From a virus: DNA of 32,436 nt. Where the stretch lies: positions 1 to 32,436 of the IMG/VR virus record IMGVR_UViG_3300021962_000384; one strand, written 5' to 3'. Of this stretch, positions 1 through 7,591 are shown piece after piece. The stretch's first letter is position 1. Each line of letters begins with the position of its first letter. Under the pieces are notes generated by a model, which saw only the letters and a program-made list of their open reading frames with translations, was not told the DNA's origin and made no database searches. The position numbers were made by a program, and so were the translations under genes.

Positions 1-1
1 A

Positions 2-1111
2 ACCAAAGCTGTTAGTTTGTATAACAAAGCCGCTGGCGATGTGCGAATTTACACAAGCGGAACACAGCGTGCAGTAATCGACTCCTCCGGCAACGTAGGT
101 ATTGGGACGAGTTCTCCGCAGTCTGGTTATAACTTAACCTTGTCTGGTTCTACAAATAACAACCTTGTCCTCCAAAGAACTTCTACAACTACCACTGGTG
201 GGTTGTGGTTGTTCGCAAATAACGCAAGTGCGACATCTGTTTCTTACGCTGGGCTTATAGGCCAACCTTCAACTACAACCGCTGGATCAGAGGCTGGTAG
301 TCTGCTTTTCTACACTAAGAACGCTGGCTCAATCGCCGAACGCATGCGCATTGATGCGTCGGGTAATCTTGTTGTTGGAGGTACATCTCAAAAAGGACGT
401 ATTGGCTCGATACTTTCTAGCGCAACTACCACATTCAGCAGTTTGGGTTTGGGGATGCTTGGGCTAATGAACTCAAGTGCCACGAACAACAACTATTCGT
501 GGATGACGTTCAATGAGAGCAATGGCAACTACACAGCAGCTATTGGCTCACTGAATGAAGTCCATGCGGCTGCGTCTTCAAGCGTTGTTGGTTCTCTGGT
601 GTTTGCTACGAAGCAGACCGGGGTTGGTGGTTTCCCAACCGAACGCGCCCGTATCGATTCCTCCGGCAACGTAGGTATTAATACGGCTTCACCGGGAAGC
701 GCACTAGACGTAAAAGGTACTATACGGCTTTCTGGCTCAACTTCAGGTTATGTTGGACTTGCACCAGCTGCCGCTGCTGGATCAACTACTTATACATTGC
801 CTTCTGCTGATGGAACAAGTGGGCAGGTTCTTTCAACTAATGGATCAGGAACGCTGTCTTGGGCATCTGCTGTTTCTAAAGATATTGGAACTGCGGCTAT
901 TGGTTGTTTTGGATACGGAACAGTTGTTGGCACATCAGTTAATAGTGGTTCTACAACATCAGCTTTTAAAATTGCTGCACCTGCTGCTTGGGGTGGAAGT
1001 GCTGGATACATAACTATTTCAGGAACGTGGAGAAACGTATCTGGAAACACTTTGGGATATGAAAGTGTCTCAGACGCACAATGGTCAGGTATTTTTCAAA
1101 GGATTTCTTAA
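2..1111 (+). CDS. Tail fibre protein, C-terminal fragment (5' end outside window)
   Basis: The reading frame is open from the left edge (first full codon at base 2) to a TAA at 1109-1111, so this is the distal part of a fibre; the TTG at 17 is probably not a start. It repeats the fibre motif IDSSGNVGI (around residues 27 and 219 counted from base 2), with variants such as RMRIDASGNL, and has a LSGSTSGYVGL...TYTLPSADGTSGQVLST segment typical of phage fibre and tailspike shafts. No S74 chaperone motif is visible at the C-terminus. It presumably carries the receptor-binding tip. It very likely belongs to the same gene as the fibre N-terminus at 29976-32436, although the window edges do not join in frame. 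Confidence 0.8.
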   Translation, partial: TKAVSLYNKAAGDVRIYTSGTQRAVIDSSGNVGIGTSSPQSGYNLTLSGSTNNNLVLQRTSTTTTGGLWLFANNASATSVSYAGLIGQPSTTTAGSEAGSLLFYTKNAGSIAERMRIDASGNLVVGGTSQKGRIGSILSSATTTFSSLGLGMLGLMNSSATNNNYSWMTFNESNGNYTAAIGSLNEVHAAASSSVVGSLVFATKQTGVGGFPTERARIDSSGNVGINTASPGSALDVKGTIRLSGSTSGYVGLAPAAAAGSTTYTLPSADGTSGQVLSTNGSGTLSWASAVSKDIGTAAIGCFGYGTVVGTSVNSGSTTSAFKIAAPAAWGGSAGYITISGTWRNVSGNTLGYESVSDAQWSGIFQRIS

Positions 1112-1555
1112 ATGAACATTAATTTAATTTCTGCAACTAATCCGCAATATTTAAATGCGGAAGGAACGGCAATTACTCTTGATTGTGAATTTTCACATTT
1201 ACCCGGTGAAACTCATCCTTTTTGCGCTATGCCTACTGATGTTGAAGTGCATGGTCGAGAAGTTTATGCAAGAGCAATTGCTGGAGAGTTCGGACAAATA
1301 GCACCTTATGTTGAGCCGCTGCCAGTAGTTCCTAAAGTTGTTACTATGCGTCAAGCTAAATTAGCTTTGCTTCAAAAAAATCTTTTGAATTTAGTCAACG
1401 TAGCAATTGAACAGGCTGATGATGCGGCGAAAATTGAATGGCAATATGCAACAGAAGTTAAGCGTAATAATTCTTTAGTTCAAGTGATTGCTTCACAGCT
1501 TAACATTACAGAGCAACAACTTGATGAGCTATTTGTTCTTGCAAAATCATTGTAA
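1112..1555 (+). CDS. Tail fibre assembly-like / fibre-associated small protein
   Basis: A 147-residue protein whose ATG directly follows the fibre stop codon, so it is translationally coupled to it. Its layout matches a family often found right after phage fibre genes: an N-terminal beta part with EVHGREVYARAIAGEFG (about residues 45-60), a proline-rich linker (APYVEPLPVVP), then a helical segment starting TMRQAKLALLQKNLL and ending LTEQQLDELF-like. Such proteins are annotated as fibre assembly chaperones or as separate tip proteins. The position and the MRQAKLALL motif support a fibre-related role. Whether it stays in the virion cannot be told from sequence. Confidence 0.6.
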   Translation: MNINLISATNPQYLNAEGTAITLDCEFSHLPGETHPFCAMPTDVEVHGREVYARAIAGEFGQIAPYVEPLPVVPKVVTMRQAKLALLQKNLLNLVNVAIEQADDAAKIEWQYATEVKRNNSLVQVIASQLNITEQQLDELFVLAKSL

Positions 1556-1564
1556 AGGAAAAAC

Positions 1565-1894
1565 ATGAGCGACTCAGTAACTTACACATGGACTGTTAAT
1601 GCAATGGACTGCTACGTTCAGCAGGACGGAAATCACAACGTTGTTTACAATGTCCACTGGACTTGCGCTGGCAGCTTTCTGAATCAGTTTAATGCAAGTG
1701 TCTATTCAACCTGCCAAGTCCCTGCGCCTACGGATTCATTTACGCCTTACGCAGACCTGACTCAAGACCAAGTTTTGGGCTGGATTTGGACGAATGGTGT
1801 AGACAAGGACGCGACCCAAGCGTCTGTAGATGCTCAAATTCAACAACAGATTGCGCCTACCGTCCAGACTCCTTCTTTGCCGTGGGCTGCTTAA
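1565..1894 (+). CDS. Conserved phage protein of unknown function (DUF7936-like)
   Basis: A 109-residue protein with an AAGGAAAAAC ribosome-binding site just before the ATG. It opens with a beta-rich segment (TYTWTVNAMDCYVQQDG, about residues 6-22). The later segment DQVLGWIWTNGVDKDATQASVDAQI (about residues 69-93) is a recurrent signature of small phage proteins coded next to tail fibre or lysis genes. I believe this is the DUF7936 group, from memory only. The three cysteines are scattered and do not suggest a metal site. It overlaps the next gene by one base (TAATG). Function unknown. Confidence 0.6.
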   Translation: MSDSVTYTWTVNAMDCYVQQDGNHNVVYNVHWTCAGSFLNQFNASVYSTCQVPAPTDSFTPYADLTQDQVLGWIWTNGVDKDATQASVDAQIQQQIAPTVQTPSLPWAA

Positions 1895-2082
1895 TGCAAG
1901 CACTTAAATCCAAAACACTCTGGTTTGCCATACTGATTGCTATAGGTGGCATTCTGGAACAGTCTCAGGCGGTAGTGACTCAGATAGTCGGCCCTGCTAA
2001 TACGGGGTGGGTGATGCTGGTCATTTCTGTCGGGGTAGCAATACTGCGTATCATAACTACGCAGCCTATCAACCAAAAGTAA
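1894..2082 (+). CDS. Small two-TM membrane protein, candidate holin-like
   Basis: I place the start at ATG 1894, overlapping the previous stop by one base; a longer frame from 1786 lies inside the upstream gene. The 62-residue product has two hydrophobic segments (TLWFAILIAIGGILE, about residues 8-22, and WVMLVISVGVAILRII, about 40-55) around a short polar turn, and a charged N-terminus. Small proteins beginning with LKSKTLWFAIL-type sequence and ending TTxP are common in phage lysis regions. It sits upstream of the holin/endolysin pair, so a holin, antiholin or membrane accessory role is plausible but unproven. Confidence 0.6.
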   Translation: MQALKSKTLWFAILIAIGGILEQSQAVVTQIVGPANTGWVMLVISVGVAILRIITTQPINQK

Positions 2083-2094
2083 AGGAACTGAAAA

Positions 2095-2313
2095 ATGGCC
2101 GAGAAAAAAACACAGCCTATCAGCATTGACGGTGTTGAATACGATTTTAACGATATGACTCAGGAACAGCAGGTTTTGGTTAATCACGTAGCAGACCTTG
2201 ACCGAAAACTTGCTTCCGCAAGATTTAATGTTGATCAACTTCAGGTAGGGCGGGATGCGTTCTTTGGAATGTTAAAAACTGCTCTTGAAAAAAAAGAAGA
2301 ATCTGAGGAGTAA
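2095..2313 (+). CDS. Small conserved phage protein (DUF6447-like)
   Basis: A 72-residue acidic protein with an AAAGGAAC ribosome-binding site. It starts with the pattern ISIDGVEYDFNDMTQEQQ (about residues 9-26), followed by a helix with coiled-coil character (ADLDRKLASARFNVDQLQVGR). The motif 'I(D)GxxYdxxdLsxeak...hvxxlDxxlxxLxxxlxxxqxaR' is that of a widespread small phage family that I recognise as DUF6447. It is usually coded near lysis or fibre genes. It has no signal peptide or TM segment. Function unknown. Confidence 0.6.
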   Translation: MAEKKTQPISIDGVEYDFNDMTQEQQVLVNHVADLDRKLASARFNVDQLQVGRDAFFGMLKTALEKKEESEE

Positions 2314-2315
2314 TA

Positions 2316-2570
2316 ATGGAAAGTCAGGGGCTATTCAACATCGTTGTGATGTGTGCTGGTGCTTTTGGTGGATTCTTAATTAAGTCTATTCTTGACTCAG
2401 TAAAAGAACTCAAAAGGACAGACGAAACATTGCATAATCGTGTTACTGAATTAGCCTCTGACCTTCCAGAAACCTATCTTAGACGAGATGATTTTGTTCA
2501 ACATCTTAATCGTATTGAAACTACACTAGCAAGAATTGAATCAAAATTAGATGATAAAGTGGATAAATGA
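2316..2570 (+). CDS. Small membrane-anchored coiled-coil protein
   Basis: An 84-residue protein with one N-terminal hydrophobic segment (FNIVVMCAGAFGGFLIKSIL, about residues 7-26), then a charged helical region (about 27-80) including a heptad-like tail (LNRIETTLARIESKLDDKVDK). The topology is an N-terminal membrane anchor with a periplasmic or cytoplasmic coiled coil. It is the second of four membrane proteins in a row before the endolysin. The topology would also fit a very short i-spanin, but it lacks the usual length and no nested o-spanin is seen. It overlaps the next gene by ATGA. Confidence 0.5.
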   Translation: MESQGLFNIVVMCAGAFGGFLIKSILDSVKELKRTDETLHNRVTELASDLPETYLRRDDFVQHLNRIETTLARIESKLDDKVDK

Positions 2571-3052
2571 TTGATCCGATTTCTGCGCTTGCTACTGCGA
2601 CAGCGGTATTCGATGGAGTTAAAAAAGCAGTAAAAGCTGGTCAAGAAGCTGAGGCGATATTTCGCCAAATGGGCAAATGGTGGAGTGCTGTATCAGCACT
2701 AAATGAGCATGAGGAAAGAGTAAAGAACCCGCCAATCTTTAAGAAGTTGCTGCACTCGAAGTCTGTTGAACAAGAGGCAATGGACGCAGTAATACGAAGG
2801 AAGAAGATTGCGGAGCAGGAAAAAGAGTTACGAGAAATGATTTGTTATGCCTACGGCATCGAGGCTTACAGAGAGATGCTGCAAGAAAGACGGAAGATTA
2901 AAGATGACAGGGAGAAGATGGGTCGCAGACAAGCAGAACGACGGTCTGCGTTTTTACAAAATCTGCTTTATGGTGTCTTACTATTGTTATGTTCTTACGG
3001 TTTGTACTGGATTGTAGATTTCATAATCGGCATGTGGCCAAAGGGTAAATAA
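2567..3052 (+). CDS. Conserved phage membrane-associated protein, unknown function
   Basis: A 161-residue protein with a mildly hydrophobic N-terminus (MIDPISALATATAVFDGVKK). A long charged, probably coiled-coil middle follows (about residues 55-130, rich in E, K and R, including AEQEKELREMI and RRKIKDDREKMGRRQAERR). It ends with a C-terminal TM helix (about 131-155, LLYGVLLLLCSYGLYWIVDFIIG). I recognise the general pattern (D-P-I-S at the N-terminus, then a coiled coil with YGxEAYxEMLxxRRKI) from marine and freshwater podoviruses, where it has no assigned role. Its place directly before the holin suggests a link to lysis or the membrane. It overlaps neighbours by 4 bp upstream and 1 bp downstream. 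Confidence 0.55.
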   Translation: MIDPISALATATAVFDGVKKAVKAGQEAEAIFRQMGKWWSAVSALNEHEERVKNPPIFKKLLHSKSVEQEAMDAVIRRKKIAEQEKELREMICYAYGIEAYREMLQERRKIKDDREKMGRRQAERRSAFLQNLLYGVLLLLCSYGLYWIVDFIIGMWPKGK

Positions 3053-3537
3053 TGATTACACTTTTAACGACTGTTGTATCTTTTCTTGCTGGCGGTCTCC
3101 CCAAGATACTGGACTTCTTCCAAGATAAGTCAGACAAGAAGCACGAACTGGAAATGGCTATGCTCCAGAAGGAACGGGAACTGGAGATCCTCGCTAAAGG
3201 CTATGCGGCACAAGCTAGGGTTGAAGAAATCAGGACTGACCAGATAGCAATCCAGGCACATGCCCAAGAACGGCAGGCTCTATATCAGCATGACATCGAG
3301 ATAGGCAAGGGTGCCAGCCAGTGGATCATAAACCTACGTGCCAGCGTCAGGCCGGTTATTACATATGGCCTTTTCTTACTGCTTGTTTTAATTGACGTTT
3401 TCGGTCTATACTATGCCATATCCACTGGAGTTCAATTTGTGGACGCAATGAACCAGATCTGGGATGATGACACGCAGTTGATCTGGGCAAGCGTAGTTGC
3501 TTTCTGGTTTGGCAGTCAAGCGTTCAGCAAAAAATGA
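3052..3537 (+). CDS. Holin, GTA-type 3-TM family
   Basis: A 161-residue protein matching the layout of the 'holin of 3TMs' family (GTA_holin_3TM). It has a hydrophobic N-terminus (about residues 3-22), a charged amphipathic middle (about 25-85, KKHELEMAMLQKERELEIL), then NLRASVRPVITYGLFLLLVL and following (TM about 101-124), and a C-terminal segment with the family's closing pattern WASVVAFWFGSQAFSKK. Holins form inner-membrane lesions that release the endolysin and time lysis. It overlaps the upstream gene by one base and the endolysin by four, so the pair is translated together. Of the four membrane proteins here, it has the clearest holin match. Confidence 0.8.
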   Translation: MITLLTTVVSFLAGGLPKILDFFQDKSDKKHELEMAMLQKERELEILAKGYAAQARVEEIRTDQIAIQAHAQERQALYQHDIEIGKGASQWIINLRASVRPVITYGLFLLLVLIDVFGLYYAISTGVQFVDAMNQIWDDDTQLIWASVVAFWFGSQAFSKK

Positions 3538-4025
3538 ATATCTCGGACAAGTGTCTTGAGATGTTGAAGCACCATGAGGGCGTTCGATACCGTCCGTATC
3601 AATGCCCTGCTTTGTTGTGGACTGTAGGAGTTGGGCATGTCATTAATCAGTCGCACATTAAGATCCCCGTACAAGAAAGACGGGCGCTACCCATCCCTGA
3701 TGGATGGGATCGCACACTCTCATCGGATGAAGTGGACGCGCTACTTAAACAAGACGTGCGCGGTTTTGAGGCGGGAGTTCTTCGTCTCTGCCCTGTTAAT
3801 CTTAATCAGTCTCGCTTTGATGCGCTTGTTTCTTTTTCGTTCAACGTCGGATGTGGAAATCTGCAAGCAAGTACCCTACGTATGCGACATAATAGGGGCG
3901 ATATACAGGGCGCTGCTGACGCTTTTTTAATGTGGACAAGAGGTGGTGGCAGGGTGCTGCCTGGATTAGTCAGGAGACGTAAGGATGAGCGTGACCTCTA
4001 CCTTAGTGAACCAGAAGTCTATTGA
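3534..4025 (+). CDS. Endolysin, GH24 lysozyme
   Basis: A 163-residue muramidase of the T4-lysozyme/lambdoid class. The catalytic triad pattern E-(8)-D/C-(5)-T is present as E15, C24 and T30 in HHEGVRYRPYQCPALLWTVGVGH. The Asp position is Cys, as in many phage GH24 enzymes. Further family signatures are RFDALVSFSFNVGCGNL (about residues 92-108) and the C-terminal GRVLPGLVRRRKDERDLYL. It cleaves peptidoglycan glycan strands after holin release. There is no signal peptide or SAR segment, consistent with dependence on the adjacent holin. The 3' end overlaps the next gene by 41 bp. Confidence 0.9.
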   Translation: MNISDKCLEMLKHHEGVRYRPYQCPALLWTVGVGHVINQSHIKIPVQERRALPIPDGWDRTLSSDEVDALLKQDVRGFEAGVLRLCPVNLNQSRFDALVSFSFNVGCGNLQASTLRMRHNRGDIQGAADAFLMWTRGGGRVLPGLVRRRKDERDLYLSEPEVY

Positions 4026-4329
4026 GGCTGGCTATCACCTATTAAAAGCCACTGCATTCTCAGGCATCAAACTCCCAAAGAAAGTAAAGTTCAAGGCAAG
4101 CAGGCTATCAAAGTATTGGGGGATGTACGTCTGGCCTGACAATATCCTAATCGTAAACACCAGAATCAGGAGCGTTGACTTTATGCTGAAGGTGATAGCG
4201 CATGAGATGATCCACTCTGCCTGGGAGACAAACGCTCCTTGTGCATCTGACCATGAACTGCATGACGCAAACTTCAAGGCACTAGCAGATGTGATATGCC
4301 ATGAGATGAAATGGAAAGGTGGTGTGTGA
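3985..4329 (+). CDS. SprT/Spartan-like zinc metalloprotease domain protein
   Basis: A 114-residue protein with the zinc-metallopeptidase helix HEMIH (residues 73-77) and a downstream third ligand H93 in SDHELHDANF, the arrangement of SprT-like domains. SprT/Spartan proteins degrade DNA-crosslinked proteins in cells; small phage versions have no established role. The start at 3985 is chosen because AGGAG lies at 3972-3976, eight bases upstream, although this puts 41 bp inside the endolysin frame. The stop overlaps the next ATG by one base. Being in the lysis block, it should be expressed late. Confidence 0.7.
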   Translation: MSVTSTLVNQKSIEAGYHLLKATAFSGIKLPKKVKFKASRLSKYWGMYVWPDNILIVNTRIRSVDFMLKVIAHEMIHSAWETNAPCASDHELHDANFKALADVICHEMKWKGGV

Positions 4330-5309
4330 TGGCTGCGCCGAAACTCACGGATCAAGAATTTATACGGCTGTGGAATGAATGCAATTCCTCGTACAAGATG
4401 GCTAAAGTGACCGGTATCGCGTCTCAAAATATCCAAACCAGAAAAAGAACAATCGAAAAGAGACACGGTATTTTACTTAAAACAATAGATTCTCTTGGCC
4501 GTCCAGCATACGATCAATCAATGACTGTTGATTCAGAGCGAGTGGAAATAAAAATTGATATCTCTGACGGCATTGTGCTTGTGGCTGGCGATCAACACTA
4601 TCGGCCAGGTCATGTGCCAGTTTGCCATCGTGGGTTCGTGCATCTAGCGAAAAAGCTAAAGCCAAAGCTATGCGTGTGGAACGGAGACTCGTTCGACTTC
4701 CCTACCATATCTCGGCATCCGCAGATTGGGTTCGAGAACCGGCCAACAGTCAAGGCTGAACTTGAGGCGGTGCGTGATCGCTCTGAGGAGATAATCAAAG
4801 CCAGCCCTAACTCTAAACGGGTTATGTGCTTTGGCAATCACGACCTGCGTTTCTCCTCACGGCTTGCTGCCGTGGCGCATGAGTATCGTGACGTTGCTGG
4901 CACAGATCTGATGGACCACCTACCTGGATGGCAGGCGGTTTGGTTCATCACGATTAACGGTGGCAAGGAAAGCCACACGGAGATCAGGCACCGCGAGAAA
5001 TCTGGTGTCCATGCTGGCTACAATAACACGAAGGAATCCGGCATAAATATCGTCACCGGCCACGATCATCGGGCAGAGGTGATTGCGTATGACGACCGCA
5101 GGGGCAGGCGCTATTCAGTCAGACATGGCATGACCGCAGACAGTTCATCAGATCCCAGCTTCGTTCAATACCTTGAGGGCAGGAAGGTGAATTGGCAGGC
5201 AGGATTCGCTGTTCTGACCTACAGGAATGGGGTGCTGTTACAACCGGAACTGGCGCTGCGGTACGATGACGACAGCATCCAGTTCCGTGGGGAGGTTATT
5301 CCGGTTTAG
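4329..5309 (+). CDS. Calcineurin-like metallophosphoesterase with N-terminal HTH-like segment
   Basis: I place the start at ATG 4329 (overlapping the upstream TGA), with GGAAAGGTGG upstream; an in-frame ATG at 4311 is possible. The 326-residue product has an N-terminal helical region (about 5-48, LTDQEFIRLWNECNSSYKMA...) resembling an HTH. The metallophosphoesterase motifs follow in order: GDQH (D88, H90), NGD (D120), GNHD (170-172), VHAG (H228) and GHDH (H245, H247). All metal ligands are present, so it should be active on phosphodiesters, possibly DNA. It ends convergently with recT, overlapping it by 14 bp. The substrate cannot be inferred; phage homologues are called DNA repair exonuclease-like. 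Confidence 0.75.
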   Translation: MAAPKLTDQEFIRLWNECNSSYKMAKVTGIASQNIQTRKRTIEKRHGILLKTIDSLGRPAYDQSMTVDSERVEIKIDISDGIVLVAGDQHYRPGHVPVCHRGFVHLAKKLKPKLCVWNGDSFDFPTISRHPQIGFENRPTVKAELEAVRDRSEEIIKASPNSKRVMCFGNHDLRFSSRLAAVAHEYRDVAGTDLMDHLPGWQAVWFITINGGKESHTEIRHREKSGVHAGYNNTKESGINIVTGHDHRAEVIAYDDRRGRRYSVRHGMTADSSSDPSFVQYLEGRKVNWQAGFAVLTYRNGVLLQPELALRYDDDSIQFRGEVIPV

Positions 5310-6261
5310 CATCCTTTGGCAGCTTCGCCCCAAGTGCTGCCAGCCTAGCCTTATATCTCGACTCAAACATTGTTTTAATTAGCTTGGGCAGCTTTCCGAT
5401 CTGTTCCTCGTTCGCCTCCTTGAACATCCGTATCTTGGTCATCCTTTCCCTGACCTCGGTTTTCTGATGGTTAGCCACCTGATTGGCTACCACCTCGAAC
5501 CGCTGAAGCCACGCACCTGCGTCTGGCAAAAACTCGCTAGGCTCTGTCTTATTGGGCAGGTATAGTGGGATATCACCAGACGGCTGCGCTTCGCTTGTAG
5601 CCTCTTCTGACGGTTCCTCATCGGTATTTGGCGTGGTGTCAGCCGCCTGAATAACAGGTTCCTCTACCGGCTTGTCCTCAATAACCGTAATTACATCAAG
5701 GTTATTACGTATTGGGATAACCGGAGTGACATCCTTTTCTGTCGGGAAATCCTGCGCCTCTTCTGCCGTAATCAATCCCTTGAGAACGTCAGGAAAGGCA
5801 TCCCGCAGGGCGAAACCCCTGGCCCTCATCTGCATCATGCGGCGGGTGTATTGCGTCCACGGCCCCTGCTTGCCCCATAGCCCAGCCCGCTTTGCATCGT
5901 TGACAGAAAATCTGGCGACTACCGGCTTGCGGTCTTTCCGCTTGGCAATGCAGACTGCCACCAGATTATCGCCCTCGCCCTCAAAAGACTCCTCGATGTC
6001 CTCGCAGACAGGACTTGCCTGCACCAGCGCCATTGCTGCATCGCCGTAAACGCTAGGCTTGCCGTTGATGACCGCGATATTCTGGAGTGCCTGCATCGGT
6101 GCCAGCCCGATCTCGTATCCCCATTGCACACATACCATGATGTCATTGGGCTTGCCCTGATAGGCTTTCGGAACCATGCTTGACTGCGACAACATCTTGC
6201 TGAACTCCATCGCCTCGGTCATGGTAGCCGGTGCGAATCCCTTTGTTGTTGTCAAATTCAT
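5296..6261 (-). CDS. recT: RecT-family single-strand annealing protein
   Basis: A 321-residue protein with the RecT core in its N-terminal half: MVPKAYQGKPNDIMVCVQWG (about residues 29-48), GLAPMQALQNIAVINGKPSVYGD (52-74), AKRAGLWGKQGPWTQYTRRM (123-142) and MRARGFALRDAFPDVLKG (145-162). These anneal complementary single strands during phage recombination. The C-terminal part (about 180-250) is acidic, proline-rich and low in complexity, followed by a lysine-rich tail. It is the last gene of the leftward operon, overlaps the exonuclease gene by 4 bp (ATGA) and so is co-translated with it. Together they form a lambda Red-like pair. Confidence 0.9.
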   Translation of the reverse strand: MNLTTTKGFAPATMTEAMEFSKMLSQSSMVPKAYQGKPNDIMVCVQWGYEIGLAPMQALQNIAVINGKPSVYGDAAMALVQASPVCEDIEESFEGEGDNLVAVCIAKRKDRKPVVARFSVNDAKRAGLWGKQGPWTQYTRRMMQMRARGFALRDAFPDVLKGLITAEEAQDFPTEKDVTPVIPIRNNLDVITVIEDKPVEEPVIQAADTTPNTDEEPSEEATSEAQPSGDIPLYLPNKTEPSEFLPDAGAWLQRFEVVANQVANHQKTEVRERMTKIRMFKEANEEQIGKLPKLIKTMFESRYKARLAALGAKLPKDAKPE

Positions 6262-7214
6262 TTTGACTCCTTGATTGTCAGGTTAGACTGCCTGATTGTG
6301 TAGGCTGGCTTGGCTGGAACAGTTCGCTCTGGCTGCGCCTTGAAACTTCTGGTTCCCCATTTGATGGACCACTTGCCAGCAATAGCCAGTGGCTTCTCTC
6401 CCATCATTTCCTTTAGTTGCCCCTCCCATTTGCTGCGGTTACTCTCAAGTTCAGCCAGCGCCGCTTTGGTGTCCATGAGTTTCTCTGCCAGTTCAGCCGC
6501 CCAATCAGGTAGATTGATTGGCGGAACGTCATCAATGTCAGGAAACATTCTGTCTGCATCCTTGCTGTTCTGAGCAGGATACATGGTGACTTCGCCCTTT
6601 TCTTTGTACTGGTTCAGCTTGCCCTGGAAACCCAGCGCCGCTTTGTGGATGGCATTGACCGTAGGTTCATGCCTAGCGTAAACGAATACGCGCATCTCGA
6701 TGCCCTGGTACAGCACACATACCGCACCCCACTTGTGGCCCAGAATATCCATCTGCGCCTGCAACTGGATCGGCCCGCGATACAATGCTGGCGCATCCTC
6801 CGGTAGATTCTTTGTCAGCTTTGATTCAAGGCAACCTGGCCCGTCCAGCGTCAGACTGTCCATGCCGACAAGATAGATGCCCTTGTCAGGATCGGTGCTT
6901 ATGACCTTGCCACCACCATCAACCCTGCCGTCAAGACTGCAACAGAGTGGGATATCCTTGTGAAAGAATGCTTCAGGGAAATCCGTCTCTGCATCTGTGC
7001 CGACCAGCCGTTGCGCCGCCTCGTTCAGAATAATTTTTTCTAGCCTATTGCCCCAGCCCATTGCTTCGTTGCTGATGTCCGGTCTTTCCTTGCCGTTGAT
7101 CGCGTCAATGCTGGACTTCAGTTCATCGTTCGGGCTGCGATATTTGCTGTAGCCCATCACCGCTGGCAACCTGCTTGCGGACAGCATCGTGTCCGGCGTG
7201 ACTTTACCTACCAT
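6258..7214 (-). CDS. YqaJ-type viral recombinase / PD-(D/E)XK exonuclease
   Basis: A 318-residue nuclease with the YqaJ layout. It has an N-terminal SASRLPAVMGYSKYRSPNDE (residues 12-31), GWGNRLEKIILNE with E59, CSLDGRVD with active-site D95, the E-x-K pair E130/K132 in CLESKLTK, and the trailing glutamine motif QLQAQMD (about 150-156). This is the 5'-3' exonuclease class that supplies single-stranded tails to RecT-type annealers. The C-terminal third is a probable coiled coil (AELAEKLMDTKAALAELES) and a basic end. It overlaps the HTH gene upstream by 11 bp. Confidence 0.88.
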   Translation of the reverse strand: MVGKVTPDTMLSASRLPAVMGYSKYRSPNDELKSSIDAINGKERPDISNEAMGWGNRLEKIILNEAAQRLVGTDAETDFPEAFFHKDIPLCCSLDGRVDGGGKVISTDPDKGIYLVGMDSLTLDGPGCLESKLTKNLPEDAPALYRGPIQLQAQMDILGHKWGAVCVLYQGIEMRVFVYARHEPTVNAIHKAALGFQGKLNQYKEKGEVTMYPAQNSKDADRMFPDIDDVPPINLPDWAAELAEKLMDTKAALAELESNRSKWEGQLKEMMGEKPLAIAGKWSIKWGTRSFKAQPERTVPAKPAYTIRQSNLTIKESK

Positions 7215-7431
7215 TTTTCCTGCCTCCCATGTAGTAGCGTTTAACGTGCGTCTTTCCGAACCTTGTCTTTACTTCGCACATGTACCCCCTTATCCTTTCT
7301 CCCTCTTCCGTTTGCCTTAGATCGTTTATCCGGCTCGCTAACCTTGTTATCCCGTACAACTTTATTGCTTCCAGGCTGGTCAGCGTTTTGCCCGACTTCA
7401 AGTGTGCTAACACCATCTCTGTTTGTGACAT
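7204..7431 (-). CDS. Small winged-helix DNA-binding protein (HTH_55-like)
   Basis: A 75-residue protein, MSQTEMVLAHLKSGKTLTS followed by LEAIKLYGITRLASRINDLR, the hallmark of small phage and prophage HTH proteins (about residues 1-40). A basic C-terminal wing follows (VKTRFGKTHVKRYYMGGRK). The start at 7431 has a strong ribosome-binding site (GAGAGGA about eight bases before the ATG). It is placed between recombination genes and may regulate the operon. Most of the gene (190 bp) overlaps the zinc-ribbon gene in another frame, an unusually long overlap. Confidence 0.7.
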   Translation of the reverse strand: MSQTEMVLAHLKSGKTLTSLEAIKLYGITRLASRINDLRQTEEGERIRGYMCEVKTRFGKTHVKRYYMGGRKNGR

Positions 7432-7591
7432 AAAGTTTTCCTCTCTTCCATTTCATTGAGCATTGAAAACATTTCCACCTTTGTCTCAGGCCATCCTTGC
7501 TTTTGACATAGGTGCCACGTTGCACAGGGCGGCGACTTTGACAGTTCGTACACCATCTGAAACCGTCGATGCTGTTGACTTCTTCAACCAT
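7241..7591 (-). CDS. Zinc-ribbon small protein, nested between two other genes
   Basis: A 116-residue frame. Residues 1-53 look like real protein: a zinc ribbon with CTNC (C14, C17) and CFQC (C42, C45) about a basic GTYVKSKDGLRQRWK strand. Residues 54-116 are low-complexity and very basic, and coincide with the out-of-frame HTH gene, so their sequence is probably dictated by that gene. The ATG at 7591 has GAGGA nine bases upstream, and in-frame stops lie just before it, supporting an internal start. It overlaps the upstream gene by 106 bp and the downstream one by 190 bp. Alternatively it was once fused to the upstream frame and split by a -1 indel. Confidence 0.5.
   Translation of the reverse strand: MVEEVNSIDGFRWCTNCQSRRPVQRGTYVKSKDGLRQRWKCFQCSMKWKRGKLYVTNRDGVSTLEVGQNADQPGSNKVVRDNKVSEPDKRSKANGRGRKDKGVHVRSKDKVRKDAR

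Noticed and set aside
1-1111. A diversity-generating retroelement acting on the fibre tip, as in phage BPP-1
   Set aside because: No reverse transcriptase and no template/variable repeat pair with adenine-specific differences is visible in the window. The repeated fibre motifs differ at all base types.
3631-3930. Frame inside the endolysin with a TM-like stretch (possible nested holin or spanin)
   Set aside because: It has no Shine-Dalgarno site at its candidate starts. The hydrophobic run arises from the out-of-frame reading of the lysozyme core, and no lipobox follows.
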